A stretch of 5,963 nt of DNA from Pirellulales bacterium. GTDB lineage: Bacteria > Planctomycetota > Planctomycetia > Pirellulales > Thermoguttaceae. The notes under the pieces were generated by a model. It worked only from the letters and a program-made list of their open reading frames with translations. It was not told where the DNA came from and made no database searches. The position numbers and the translations under genes are program-made. The DNA lies in contig JAUWHT010000331.1 in the NCBI GenBank assembly GCA_030605745.1, positions 1 through 5,963 on the forward strand, written 5' to 3'. Below, piece by piece: positions 1 through 5,801 of the stretch (positions within the stretch are counted from its first letter, which is position 1; each line of letters starts with the position of its first letter).

Positions 1-121
1 CGGATGACTATATTTCGTTGTGCTAGCAGTGATTGCTGACACGCCGGTACTGCGTGACCGGTCCAAAAAACCGCAAACCTCGCCCGTGCTGAGTATAGAT
101 AAGTGAAACGATTTGGCCCCC

Positions 122-125
122 GAGG
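122..125 (+). promoter_or_regulatory. Ribosome binding site deciding the start of the zinc-ribbon gene
   Basis: GAGG at 122-125 lies 7 nt before the ATG at 133. The reading frame is also open back to a GTG at 103, but nothing like a Shine-Dalgarno sequence precedes that GTG, and the extra ten residues would come before the zinc ribbon. The ATG at 133 is therefore preferred. Confidence 0.6.
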
Positions 126-132
126 ATCTATC

Positions 133-1524
133 ATGCTCATCATTTCCACCTGCCCTGAATGCCGGCAACAAGTTACGATCCCCGACAGCGTGGACGCAGA
201 CGCCGCGGTCCGCTGTCCAATTTGCAGTGCGGAGTACCCGCTGAGCGAAGCCATGGCTACGGTCCCACCCGCACTCATTCCCATCGAGGCCGGTCCGACC
301 GAAGACCTCGTTGCCGAGGCAGAAGCCCCGCTCGAGGCTGAAGACGACTTGGTGCTCGAGTCGGACACCGTGGGCGCGGAACTGGAAGCCGAAGTCGGGC
401 AACCGGCTGGTGAGGAACCAGGGTTGGACATCTGGCAGAAGGTCAGCGAGACGCCACAGATTGACACGGGACTGGCCGAGGAGGCGCCGGTAGCCGTGGA
501 TACCGAGGCGTTTGCCGGTTTCGGCGAGGAGGACGAATCGGAAGGCGAAGAACAGCCCGTTGGTGCCCGACCCACCGTGCCGCGGCGAAAAAAGAAGAAG
601 CAGAAAAGCGTCGTTAAGGAAATACTAGGCGCGCTTGTCGGTGGGTTCTTCGGATTGGTCGTCGGCTACTACCTGCTAAACTATTTTGGCGGACCGCGGT
701 TCGACTTCATGGAGTTCTATCTGCCCGGCGTCCCGCACACCTACCAATACAGGGCTGCCGCGGATCAGGGTAAAGCAGAAGAAGCAGAAGAACCGGACGC
801 CGAACTGGAAAAGCCCGCAGCCGTGAAGCTACCCCAACCGGAACCAGTACCCGAGCCGCAATCGGACGTGAGCACCGACATGCCGCAACTCCCGGCAGTC
901 GGACCCACGATCGAGGCCCCGCTGGACATCCCCGAGCCCGAGCCGGAACGCAAGCCCCTGCCGGCCGACTACGTCGGGCCCCGGAACCCGCCTTCCTTCA
1001 CTCCCGACGAGTTGGGCAAGATCCTAAAGGAGGCCAACAACCTGCTGGCTCGCGAAGACCCTACGGCAGAAACCAGACCACAAACATACAGTAAGCTCTG
1101 CGAGATGGGCCACGTGCTGGTATTTGTCGATCGCGACGTCAAGGGCGGCCAGTTGGCCGACAGAGAACTGGCCGTCCGAGACATCCTCCAGCGAATGGCA
1201 GAGGCGCCGGGCCGGTTCGACGAGATGGGACAACTGGCCGGTAAACTGCTCGATGGCGAACACGGTACCAAAGGCGGCATTCTACTGGCCGGCACAGTGG
1301 GAAAAGTCAGCGTTCAGGAAGGACTGCACGGCTCCATGGTGCAATTGGCCAGCCATCCGACGAAGGTCAGCGTGATGAGCAACCGGCCACTGTCGATCAA
1401 CGCCGGCGACAAAGCCCTCATCCTCGGCAGCATCGTCAGCAGCCCGGCCGAAAACCTCATCGGCTACAGCGGTACCAAGAAGCTGCTGATCTGGGTCGGC
1501 ATGGCTGTGAAGGTGGTCGAGTAG
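133..1524 (+). CDS. Zinc-ribbon, single-helix membrane protein of unknown function
   Basis: From the ATG at 133 the protein has 463 residues; a GTG at 103 would add ten. Residues 7-10 (CPEC) and 28-31 (CPIC) form a two-knuckle zinc ribbon of the MJ0042/FYDLN-like kind. Next come a long acidic Glu/Ala/Pro-rich low-complexity stretch (about 55-140), a basic patch RRKKKKQK (151-158) and one hydrophobic helix (about 163-187, containing GALVGGFFGLVVGYYLL). A second Pro/Glu-rich linker covers about 215-280. The C-terminal domain (about 289-463) begins with a helical part and ends in a beta-rich segment (about 380-463, with ILLAGTVGKVSV and INAGDKALILGSIV), which could be a small OB-like barrel. The basic patch before the helix suggests a cytoplasmic N-terminus and an outside C-terminus. 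I recall similar proteins in planctomycetes but know no function. No partner gene is evident; feoA downstream has its own promoter. The acidic linkers are probably disordered. Confidence 0.85.
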   Translation: MLIISTCPECRQQVTIPDSVDADAAVRCPICSAEYPLSEAMATVPPALIPIEAGPTEDLVAEAEAPLEAEDDLVLESDTVGAELEAEVGQPAGEEPGLDIWQKVSETPQIDTGLAEEAPVAVDTEAFAGFGEEDESEGEEQPVGARPTVPRRKKKKQKSVVKEILGALVGGFFGLVVGYYLLNYFGGPRFDFMEFYLPGVPHTYQYRAAADQGKAEEAEEPDAELEKPAAVKLPQPEPVPEPQSDVSTDMPQLPAVGPTIEAPLDIPEPEPERKPLPADYVGPRNPPSFTPDELGKILKEANNLLAREDPTAETRPQTYSKLCEMGHVLVFVDRDVKGGQLADRELAVRDILQRMAEAPGRFDEMGQLAGKLLDGEHGTKGGILLAGTVGKVSVQEGLHGSMVQLASHPTKVSVMSNRPLSINAGDKALILGSIVSSPAENLIGYSGTKKLLIWVGMAVKVVE

Positions 1525-1526
1525 TT

Positions 1527-1554
1527 AGCTTTCGGCTATCAGCTATCAGCTTTT
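1527..1554. repeat. Degenerate 7-bp tandem array, four units (AGCTATC type)
   Basis: The units read AGCTTTC, GGCTATC, AGCTATC, AGCTTTT. The array starts 2 nt after the stop codon of the zinc-ribbon gene. Read on the other strand and rotated, the unit is GATAGCT, close to the GATAGTG unit of the array at 5802-5843. It is too weak in base pairing to be a convincing terminator. Confidence 0.6.
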
Positions 1555-1707
1555 TGCCGGAGACCATCGTGGCGAAAAAGACTTGACACATTTCCGAGCA
1601 ATGAGCAACAAGTTTTTTCGGCGCCCGGAAATCGCCGCAACCTGTTTCTCCGCAATGGTTTACGTCGTTCTTCGGGTGCACCCCAGCCGATTTCTTGCCA
1701 CCGGGGG
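1555..1707. other. Non-coding spacer without recognised features
   Basis: This stretch lies between the heptamer array and the feo promoter. It contains an isolated TTGACA at 1583-1588 with no matching -10, and a small CGGCG/CGCCG hairpin at about 1619-1637 that is not followed by a T-run on either strand. I see no gene and no RNA family here. Confidence 0.5.
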
Positions 1708-1736
1708 TTGACTGAACTGAAAAAAAGGATTAAACT
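1708..1736 (+). promoter_or_regulatory. Predicted sigma70-type promoter of feoAB
   Basis: TTGACT (1708-1713) matches the -35 consensus at five of six positions. It is followed by exactly 17 nt and then TAAACT (1731-1736), which matches the -10 consensus at four of six. The start of transcription would fall near 1743, giving a leader of about 50 nt before feoA. The Fur-like dyad begins at that point. The assignment is by inspection only. Confidence 0.6.
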
Positions 1737-1741
1737 TGGAC

Positions 1742-1761
1742 GATAGTGAGAATGAGTCTCA
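1742..1761 (+). promoter_or_regulatory. Fur-box-like operator upstream of feoA
   Basis: GATAGTGAGAATGAGTCTC (1742-1760) agrees with the classical 19-bp Fur box GATAATGATAATCATTATC at 14 of 19 positions. Its core TGAGAATGAGTCTCA (1747-1761) is a dyad with perfect TGAGA/TCTCA ends and differs at one defined position from the common 7-1-7 form TGAGAATnATTCTCA. It covers the predicted transcription start, where a bound Fe-Fur dimer would block RNA polymerase. FeoAB is a standard Fur target in many bacteria, so the placement makes biological sense. The regulator is not in this window; MntR or Zur operators also have dyads of this general kind, but the feo context favours Fur. Confidence 0.65.
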
Positions 1762-1780
1762 GTCCGTATAGGTAATCCTC

Positions 1781-1787
1781 GGGGGAG
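1781..1787 (+). promoter_or_regulatory. Ribosome binding site of feoA
   Basis: GGGGGAG at 1781-1787 ends 6 nt before the ATG at 1794. It is the clearest Shine-Dalgarno sequence in the window and fixes the feoA start. By contrast, feoB and both minus-strand genes have none. Confidence 0.65.
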
Positions 1788-1793
1788 TTCGAC

Positions 1794-2024
1794 ATGGTAG
1801 ATAAGGCCATCTCGCTGAGCGATCTGGTCGCCGGGCAATCGGCCTGTGTAAGCCACATCACCGGACGGGCCGACCATGTGCACCGGTTGGAAGAATTCGG
1901 TGTGCGCGGCGGTACCAAAATCAAGATGTTTCGACCGGGTAACCCGTGCATTATCAGAATGGCCGGCAACAAGGTCTGCCTTCGATCCGACGACTTGCTT
2001 CGCGTACTGGTCAGGCCTGTTTAG
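1794..2024 (+). CDS. feoA: FeoA, ferrous iron transport accessory protein
   Basis: This 76-residue cytoplasmic protein matches the FeoA family in length and pattern. It opens with LSDLVAGQ (8-15, the family's 'L-x-x-L-x-x-G-x' start). Next comes a strand-helix stretch ending in RLEEFGVRGGTKIKMF (31-46), where families usually have 'RRL-x-x-MG-x-x-PG-x-x-V'. It closes with MAGNKVCLRSDDLLRVLV (56-73), the usual final strand and helix of the SH3-like barrel. FeoA is thought to bind or tune FeoB and to affect its GTPase or complex assembly; the mechanism is not settled. The gene has its own promoter, Fur-like operator and strong ribosome binding site. It precedes feoB on the same strand by 132 nt, and its stop codon lies inside the left arm of a palindromic repeat. 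It carries three cysteines (18, 52, 60), with no evidence that they bind metal. Confidence 0.92.
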   Translation: MVDKAISLSDLVAGQSACVSHITGRADHVHRLEEFGVRGGTKIKMFRPGNPCIIRMAGNKVCLRSDDLLRVLVRPV

Positions 2025-2108
2025 CCGGGCCGCTTGCGGCCCGTGTTTAGTCTGAAACAGCTACGCCTTGTCCTTTTCTAACGCGGGCCGCACGCGGCCC
2101 GGCTAAAC
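2019..2108. repeat. Inverted pair of hairpin units between feoA and feoB (REP/BIME-like)
   Basis: The left unit (2019-2050) and right unit (2078-2108) are reverse complements at about 29 of 32 positions, with a 27-nt spacer. Each unit is itself a hairpin: GGGCCGC (2027-2033) pairs with GCGGCCC (2036-2042), and GGGCCGC (2085-2091) with GCGGCCC (2094-2100). The left unit includes the feoA stop codon TAG (2022-2024). In the mRNA, either two short hairpins or one long hairpin could form. No T-run follows, so it is not a standard terminator. It may affect transcript stability or the FeoA:FeoB ratio (inference). Confidence 0.8.
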
Positions 2109-2156
2109 GCGGCACGGGTAAATGCAAACCTGACGCAGTACCGGTCCACTGTCCCC

Positions 2157-4400
2157 ATGTCGCCCCCTCCCGAACAAACCACGCTGACCGTTGCCCTGGT
2201 CGGCAACCCCAACACGGGCAAATCAACTCTTTTCGGCGTCTTGGTCGGCGTCCACCAGCACGTAGGCAACTACCCGGGCGTAACGGTCGAGAAGAAGACC
2301 GGCCGGATGGAAGACGCCGGCCGACGTTATGAGTTGGTCGATCTGCCCGGACTGTACAGCCTTGCTCCGCGGTCTCGCGACGAAATGATCGCGGTGGATA
2401 TTCTTCTGGGTCGGGTCAAAGACTGCCCACCGGTCGATGCGGTCATCTGCATCGTCGACGCCGGCAACCTTCAGCGTAATCTTTACCTGGTAAGCCAGGT
2501 GTTGGAGTTGGGACTGCCGACGGTCGTGGCGGTAAACATGCTGGACGTGGCCAAGAAGCACGGTATCACAGTCGACCTGGAGCGTCTGGAGCGACAGCTT
2601 GGTACGCCGGTCGTTGCCATCCAGGCAAACCGGCAGATCGGTATTGCCCGACTGAAGGCCTTACTGGCAGAGACCGTCACCAGTAAGTCGCGTGAGGGCG
2701 AAACGCCGTTCCCCGAGCCGTTTGAGGACGAAGTTACCCGGTTAGAGGCCTTCCTGGCGGAACACTGGGGCAATGACCGGCGGCCGTTGCCGCGTTATCT
2801 GCTGCGGCGACTGCTGCTGGATGTGAACGGCTACCTCGAAGGAGTGCTGTTTCCCCAACGGGATGCAACTCTCAGGGGCCGGCTCGAAGCCGCCCGCGCC
2901 CGACTGGGCGAGACCGACTACGCCGTTCCGGCCGTGGAAACCGCGGCCCGCTACGACTGGGCCAGCCGGGTGCTCGACGGCGTGATCACCCAGCCAAGCC
3001 AGTACAAGACCACCACCAGCGATCGGATCGACCGGCTGCTGACGCATCGGATTTGGGGAACGTTGATCTTTGCACTGCTGATGGTCGTCGTTTTCCAATC
3101 GGTCTTCGTTTGGGCCGAGCCGGTGATGGGGCTGATCGACACAGCGACCGAAGCGGTCGGCGGATGGGTCGAGGCCCGCATGGCCACAGGGGCCTTGCAG
3201 AGCCTGCTGGTCGACGGCGTCATCGGCGGCGTGGGAGCGATACTTATCTTCCTGCCGCAGATCCTGATCCTGTTTCTGTTCATTGCAGTGTTGGAAGATT
3301 GCGGATACATGGCCCGGGCGGCATTCCTGATGGACCGGATGATGGCTCGCGTGGGCTTGTGCGGGAAATCGTTCATCCCCATGCTCTCGTCGTTCGCATG
3401 CGCGATCCCGGGGATCATGGCCGCCCGGGTGATCCAGAACGAGCGGGACCGGCTGACCACGATCCTTGTCGCGCCGCTGATGACCTGTTCGGCCAGGTTG
3501 CCGGTGTACGCGCTGCTGATTGCCGCGTTCATTCCCGCGCGGAAGTACCTCGGCGGCTTGCTGAACCTTCAGGGTCTCACGTTGGCCGCGTTGTACGTGC
3601 TGGGTATCGTCACCGCGGTGGTGGTGGCATTGGTGCTGAAGAAGACGATCCTGCGTGGCGAGACACCGCCATTTTTGCTGGAGTTGCCCAGCTACAAGTG
3701 GCCCTCGCCGCAGATCGTGTTCTACCGGGTGGTACAGCGCGGGTGGCTGTTCGTCCGCTGTGCGGGCACCTTGATCCTGGCCGTCTCGATCATCGTTTGG
3801 GCCGCCCTGTACTACCCGCATAACGCGGAAGTCGTTGAAGCGCCTTACCACAGCCGGCAGCAACAGTTCCAGGCCCGGCTCGACAGGCTGGCGGTGGGCG
3901 ATCACAAGCGGGAAGAAATCTCGCGGCAGTTGGCCCAAATCGATCGCCAGATCGCCGGGGCCTACCAGCGGCAAAGCCTGCTGGGAAGACTGGGCCGGCT
4001 CGTCGAACCGGCCGTCAGGCCGCTCGGCTGGGACTGGCGGATCGGCTGCGCCGTGATCGCCTCGTTCCCTGCCCGCGAAATCGTCGTCGCCACCATGGGA
4101 GTAATCTACAACCTCGGTGAGGACCTGGATATCGAGTCCGAGGAAGGGGCCACGCAGTTGCACCTGAAAATGCGCAGCGCCACCTGGGACGGCACCGACC
4201 GAAAGGTGTTCAACGTCCCGGTTGCGTTGTCGATCATGGTCTTCTTCGCGCTCTGCGCCCAATGCGCCGCCACGCTGGCGGTCATCCGGCGCGAGACTGG
4301 CAGTTGGTGCTGGCCCGCCTTCACCTTCGCCTATATGACCACGCTGGCATACCTCGGAGCCATGGTCACGTACCAGGTCGGCATGTGGATTGGGACGTAG
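2157..4400 (+). CDS. feoB: FeoB, ferrous iron transporter with N-terminal G domain
   Basis: This 747-residue inner-membrane Fe(II) transporter is full length for the family. The G domain shows G1 GNPNTGKST (16-24), G2 threonine in YPGVT (T43), G3 DLPG (62-65) and G4 NMLD (127-130); the G5 region is the less usual AIQANRQIG (154-162). A helical GDI-like spacer follows (about 190-275). The membrane part has roughly nine hydrophobic segments from residue 301 on. They include the first Gate region (LPQILILFLFIAVLEDCGYMARAAF, split here as 366-378 and 379-390), C415 in FACAIPGIM, C444 in MTCSARLPVY and the second Gate GCAVIASFPAREIVV (630-644). A charged, probably coiled-coil loop (about 555-620) sits between membrane segments; I recall similar loops in other FeoBs. 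The start is the ATG at 2157: it lies 15 residues before G1, no upstream in-frame alternative is evident, and there is no Shine-Dalgarno sequence. It likely shares the Fur-controlled transcript with feoA. No feoC follows. Confidence 0.96.
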   Translation: MSPPPEQTTLTVALVGNPNTGKSTLFGVLVGVHQHVGNYPGVTVEKKTGRMEDAGRRYELVDLPGLYSLAPRSRDEMIAVDILLGRVKDCPPVDAVICIVDAGNLQRNLYLVSQVLELGLPTVVAVNMLDVAKKHGITVDLERLERQLGTPVVAIQANRQIGIARLKALLAETVTSKSREGETPFPEPFEDEVTRLEAFLAEHWGNDRRPLPRYLLRRLLLDVNGYLEGVLFPQRDATLRGRLEAARARLGETDYAVPAVETAARYDWASRVLDGVITQPSQYKTTTSDRIDRLLTHRIWGTLIFALLMVVVFQSVFVWAEPVMGLIDTATEAVGGWVEARMATGALQSLLVDGVIGGVGAILIFLPQILILFLFIAVLEDCGYMARAAFLMDRMMARVGLCGKSFIPMLSSFACAIPGIMAARVIQNERDRLTTILVAPLMTCSARLPVYALLIAAFIPARKYLGGLLNLQGLTLAALYVLGIVTAVVVALVLKKTILRGETPPFLLELPSYKWPSPQIVFYRVVQRGWLFVRCAGTLILAVSIIVWAALYYPHNAEVVEAPYHSRQQQFQARLDRLAVGDHKREEISRQLAQIDRQIAGAYQRQSLLGRLGRLVEPAVRPLGWDWRIGCAVIASFPAREIVVATMGVIYNLGEDLDIESEEGATQLHLKMRSATWDGTDRKVFNVPVALSIMVFFALCAQCAATLAVIRRETGSWCWPAFTFAYMTTLAYLGAMVTYQVGMWIGT

Positions 4401-4405
4401 CCGCC

Positions 4406-4495
4406 CATAAAGCCGCGACCGGTGGTCGCGGTTGAACGAACAATCACGCGATTTTCTCCGAACCGTTGGGCGCGACCAACGGTCGCGGCTTTATG
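4406..4495. repeat. Inverted pair of hairpin units after feoB (REP/BIME-like)
   Basis: The left unit (4406-4431) and right unit (4470-4495) are reverse complements at 24 of 26 positions, separated by 38 nt. The left unit folds as CCGCGACC (4413-4420) with GGTCGCGG (4424-4431), loop GGT. The right unit folds as CGCGACC (4471-4477) with GGTCGCG (4481-4487), loop AAC. Both carry the outer tag CATAAAG. The element starts 5 nt after the feoB stop and lies between convergent genes, so it could act as a two-way transcript end or stability element. The T-run expected of an intrinsic terminator is missing. Confidence 0.8.
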
Positions 4496-4517
4496 CTTTC
4501 CCAGCTCGTAAGAACGC

Positions 4518-4533
4518 GCCGGGCAAGCCCGGC
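4518..4533. repeat. Single GC-rich hairpin unit
   Basis: GCCGGGC (4518-4524) pairs with GCCCGGC (4527-4533), giving a seven-pair stem or a six-pair stem with a CAAG tetraloop. On the minus strand it reads TGTAGCGG, then CCGGG, CTTG, CCCGG. This resembles the TTTAGCCGGGCCGCTTG unit at 2020 in its leading TAGC and CTTG loop. It lies 7 nt beyond the stop codon of the minus-strand gene ending at 4541, and no inverted partner is visible nearby. It may mark that gene's transcript end. Confidence 0.6.
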
Positions 4534-4540
4534 CGCTACA

Positions 4541-4996
4541 CTATGGCTCGTCCCGCCCGGCCAGGTAATGACGGACCTGGGCGAGGACCTCGTCGCGGTG
4601 GGTCGACCAGGGCAGGTAAAGGCCGCGGAATGGGGCCATCGCCGAGCGGTCCGCATCGGGTAACAGCAGCACTCCCGCCGAGCAGACCTCGTACCGCGCG
4701 ATTGCTTGCCACCGGATGTGGCGCTGCCGGCCGAAGACACGCTGGTGCACACCCTGATCGCTGAGTTCGAACTCGACCGGCAGAAAAAACCGCCACAGCG
4801 CGACCAACAGCGCGAGCAGTCCCAACAGCGCCAAATACGTCCAACCCGAGACCCAGCGGATCAGTACCACGGCGACCAACAGCCCGATTGTCACCAGGCA
4901 AGTCCGGGCAGCGTTTTCGCACAGCGGCCAACTTCGCCACCGGATCGATGCCGGGGCTTGCCGGATGGTCGTAGACTGGTCGGATTGGTTGGACAT
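4541..4996 (-). CDS. Two-helix membrane protein with PH-like C-terminal domain, unknown function
   Basis: The 151-residue protein runs from the ATG at 4996 to the TAG at 4541-4543. After a polar, basic N-terminus come two hydrophobic helices (about 32-49 and 52-71) joined by a short turn. The remaining about 75 residues are beta-rich with a final helix: FELSDQGVHQRVFGRQRHIRW, split here as 76-85 and 86-96, then AGVLLLP (107-113), RGLYLPW (124-130) and EVLAQVRHYL (136-145). This order (two helices, strands with 'G-v-x-x-x-x-x-G-R-x-x-x-I-x-W', final helix) resembles bacterial PH-like proteins of the YdbS/YcxB sort. I recall similar short proteins in planctomycetes without known function. The frame stays open upstream to 5173, but that extension only translates repeats, so it was cut. 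No Shine-Dalgarno sequence precedes the start. The gene lies downstream of rdgB on the same strand with a 166-nt gap, so co-transcription is possible. Confidence 0.75.
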   Translation of the reverse strand: MSNQSDQSTTIRQAPASIRWRSWPLCENAARTCLVTIGLLVAVVLIRWVSGWTYLALLGLLALLVALWRFFLPVEFELSDQGVHQRVFGRQRHIRWQAIARYEVCSAGVLLLPDADRSAMAPFRGLYLPWSTHRDEVLAQVRHYLAGRDEP

Positions 4997-5005
4997 GGGT
5001 TGGAA

Positions 5006-5037
5006 GGGATTGGGGATTGGGGATTGGGGATTGGATT
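5006..5037. repeat. 7-bp tandem array of GGGGATT
   Basis: It has three perfect GGGGATT units (5012-5018, 5019-5025, 5026-5032) flanked by partial units GGGATT (5006-5011) and GGATT (5033-5037). It ends 9 nt before the start codon of the minus-strand gene at 4996, in the place where a ribosome binding site would lie. Its inverted, more degenerate counterpart is at 5144-5171. Confidence 0.85.
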
Positions 5038-5101
5038 GCGACGTGCGCTGCAAGCGGTTGTGCAATATCCACTCTTCCAATATACGTTCCTCCCGAACAA
5101 T

Positions 5102-5115
5102 GTGCCAACTGGCAC
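5102..5115. repeat. Short near-palindrome GTGCCAACTGGCAC
   Basis: GTGCCA (5102-5107) and TGGCAC (5110-5115) are perfect reverse complements around AC. The palindrome sits in the non-coding island between the two opposed heptamer arrays. It could be a small hairpin or a dimeric protein site; neither can be decided from sequence. Confidence 0.4.
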
Positions 5116-5125
5116 TCGCGGTTCC

Positions 5126-5145
5126 ACTCTGCCAAACTCTGCCAA
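5126..5145. repeat. Exact 10-bp tandem duplication
   Basis: ACTCTGCCAA occurs twice in direct succession (5126-5135 and 5136-5145), leading straight into the heptamer array at 5144. It adds to the repeat-built character of this intergenic island. Confidence 0.6.
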
Positions 5146-5171
5146 TCCCCAATTCCCAATCCCTAATCCCC
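5144..5171. repeat. Degenerate 7-bp tandem array of AATCCCC, overlapping the rdgB stop codon
   Basis: The units are AATCCCC, AATTCCC, AATCCCT and AATCCCC. Their reverse complement is the GGGGATT motif of 5006-5037; arms 5005-5034 and 5142-5171 are complementary at 27 of 30 positions across a 107-nt loop. The rdgB stop codon (5163-5165, read TAG on the minus strand) falls inside this array. Confidence 0.8.
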
Positions 5172-5789
5172 AAGTTCCCCCGACTCGACCAACTCGACCA
5201 GTTGCGGAACGATCCGGCAGGCGGCTTTTGCCCGGTGGCTTAGCGCGGACTTTACCAGCGGGCCCAATTGGCCGAACGAGCGGTGGTACTCGACGATCTC
5301 GAACAGCGGATCGTAGCCGAACCCGTGTGTCCCCTTCAGCTCGAACAGGATGCGGCCACGGCAGGATGCCTCGCTCTCGGCGCGGATCGCACCAGACTGG
5401 TCGGAAACAGTTATATGGCAGACGAACCGGGCGGTGCGACGCTCGGCCGGTGTATCGCCCAACTGTTCAAGCAGCAGCCGGTTGTTCGACTCGTCGGTGG
5501 CCTGGGTGCCCGAGTAGCGAGCGGAAAGCACCCCTGGCGCACCATCCAGTGCATCGACCACAAGCCCGCTATCCTCGGCCAACACCCAGTGGCCCAGGTG
5601 CCGGGCATGTCCGACGGCCTTAAGCGCCGCGTTAGCGGCAAAGCTCTCGCCACGTTCGACCACGCTTTTTGCATCGGGGAAGTCGGCCAACATGCGCAAA
5701 TTGAGCCATACCGGCGAAAGCAGCTTCGCCAGCTCCAGACCCTTCTTGCGATTCGCTGTTCCCAACACCAGCAGCGGCTTGGACGACAT
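5163..5789 (-). CDS. rdgB: RdgB/HAM1 non-canonical purine NTP pyrophosphatase
   Basis: This 208-residue cytosolic enzyme hydrolyses ITP, dITP and XTP to monophosphate plus pyrophosphate, keeping deaminated purines out of DNA and RNA. Family motifs occur in order. These are the N-terminal strand and nucleotide loop LVLGTANRKKGLEL (7-20), VERGESFAANAALKA (44-58), and the core AEDSGLVVDALDGAPG (71-86) with the probable catalytic D73, then SARYSG (89-94). Next are RTARFVCHI (118-126), GTHGFGYDPLF (153-163), a substrate-recognition loop, and SFGQLGPLVKSALSHRAKA (171-189) with the SHR signature. Length is close to the usual 195-205. A52 stands where many homologues have Glu (F-x-E-N-A), a possible mild deviation. 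The ATG at 5789 was chosen because homology starts right there. The frame runs on to 5903, but that part translates only repeats. No Shine-Dalgarno sequence precedes it. The last residues, GELGD, are encoded in the heptamer-repeat region. Confidence 0.95.
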   Translation of the reverse strand: MSSKPLLVLGTANRKKGLELAKLLSPVWLNLRMLADFPDAKSVVERGESFAANAALKAVGHARHLGHWVLAEDSGLVVDALDGAPGVLSARYSGTQATDESNNRLLLEQLGDTPAERRTARFVCHITVSDQSGAIRAESEASCRGRILFELKGTHGFGYDPLFEIVEYHRSFGQLGPLVKSALSHRAKAACRIVPQLVELVESGELGD

Positions 5790-5801
5790 GGGATAGGGGT
5801 C

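Noticed and set aside
94..99. -10-like TATAGA before the first gene
   Set aside because: No -35-like hexamer stands 16-18 nt upstream and the extended -10 TG is out of place, so it is not supported as a promoter.
103..132. GTG start extending the zinc-ribbon protein by ten residues
   Set aside because: The ATG at 133 has a GAGG 7 nt upstream and puts the zinc ribbon at the N-terminus, while the GTG has no ribosome binding site.
1550..1580. CTTTTTGCC...GGCGAAAAAG hairpin as a terminator of the first gene
   Set aside because: The stem is mostly A-T with a bulge and a 12-nt loop, and no T-run follows on either strand.
1583..1611. Perfect TTGACA at 1583-1588 as a second feo promoter
   Set aside because: The bases at the expected -10 position (about 1606-1611, CAACAA) do not resemble TATAAT.
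44..2144. 12-bp exact inverted match CCGGTACTGCGT (44-55) / ACGCAGTACCGG (2133-2144), both upstream of genes
   Set aside because: About one exact 12-mer match is expected by chance in a 6-kb window when both strands are compared, and the distances to the starts differ (77 and 12 nt).
2742..4262. Long open frame on the minus strand opposite feoB (506 codons)
   Set aside because: It is antisense to unmistakable FeoB coding sequence; its Gln/Arg/His/Pro-rich, domain-free translation is typical of shadow frames in GC-rich DNA.
4997..5173. N-terminal extension of the two-helix protein starting at 5173
   Set aside because: The added residues are translations of GGGGATT-type heptamers and other intergenic repeats, and they would overlap the end of rdgB.
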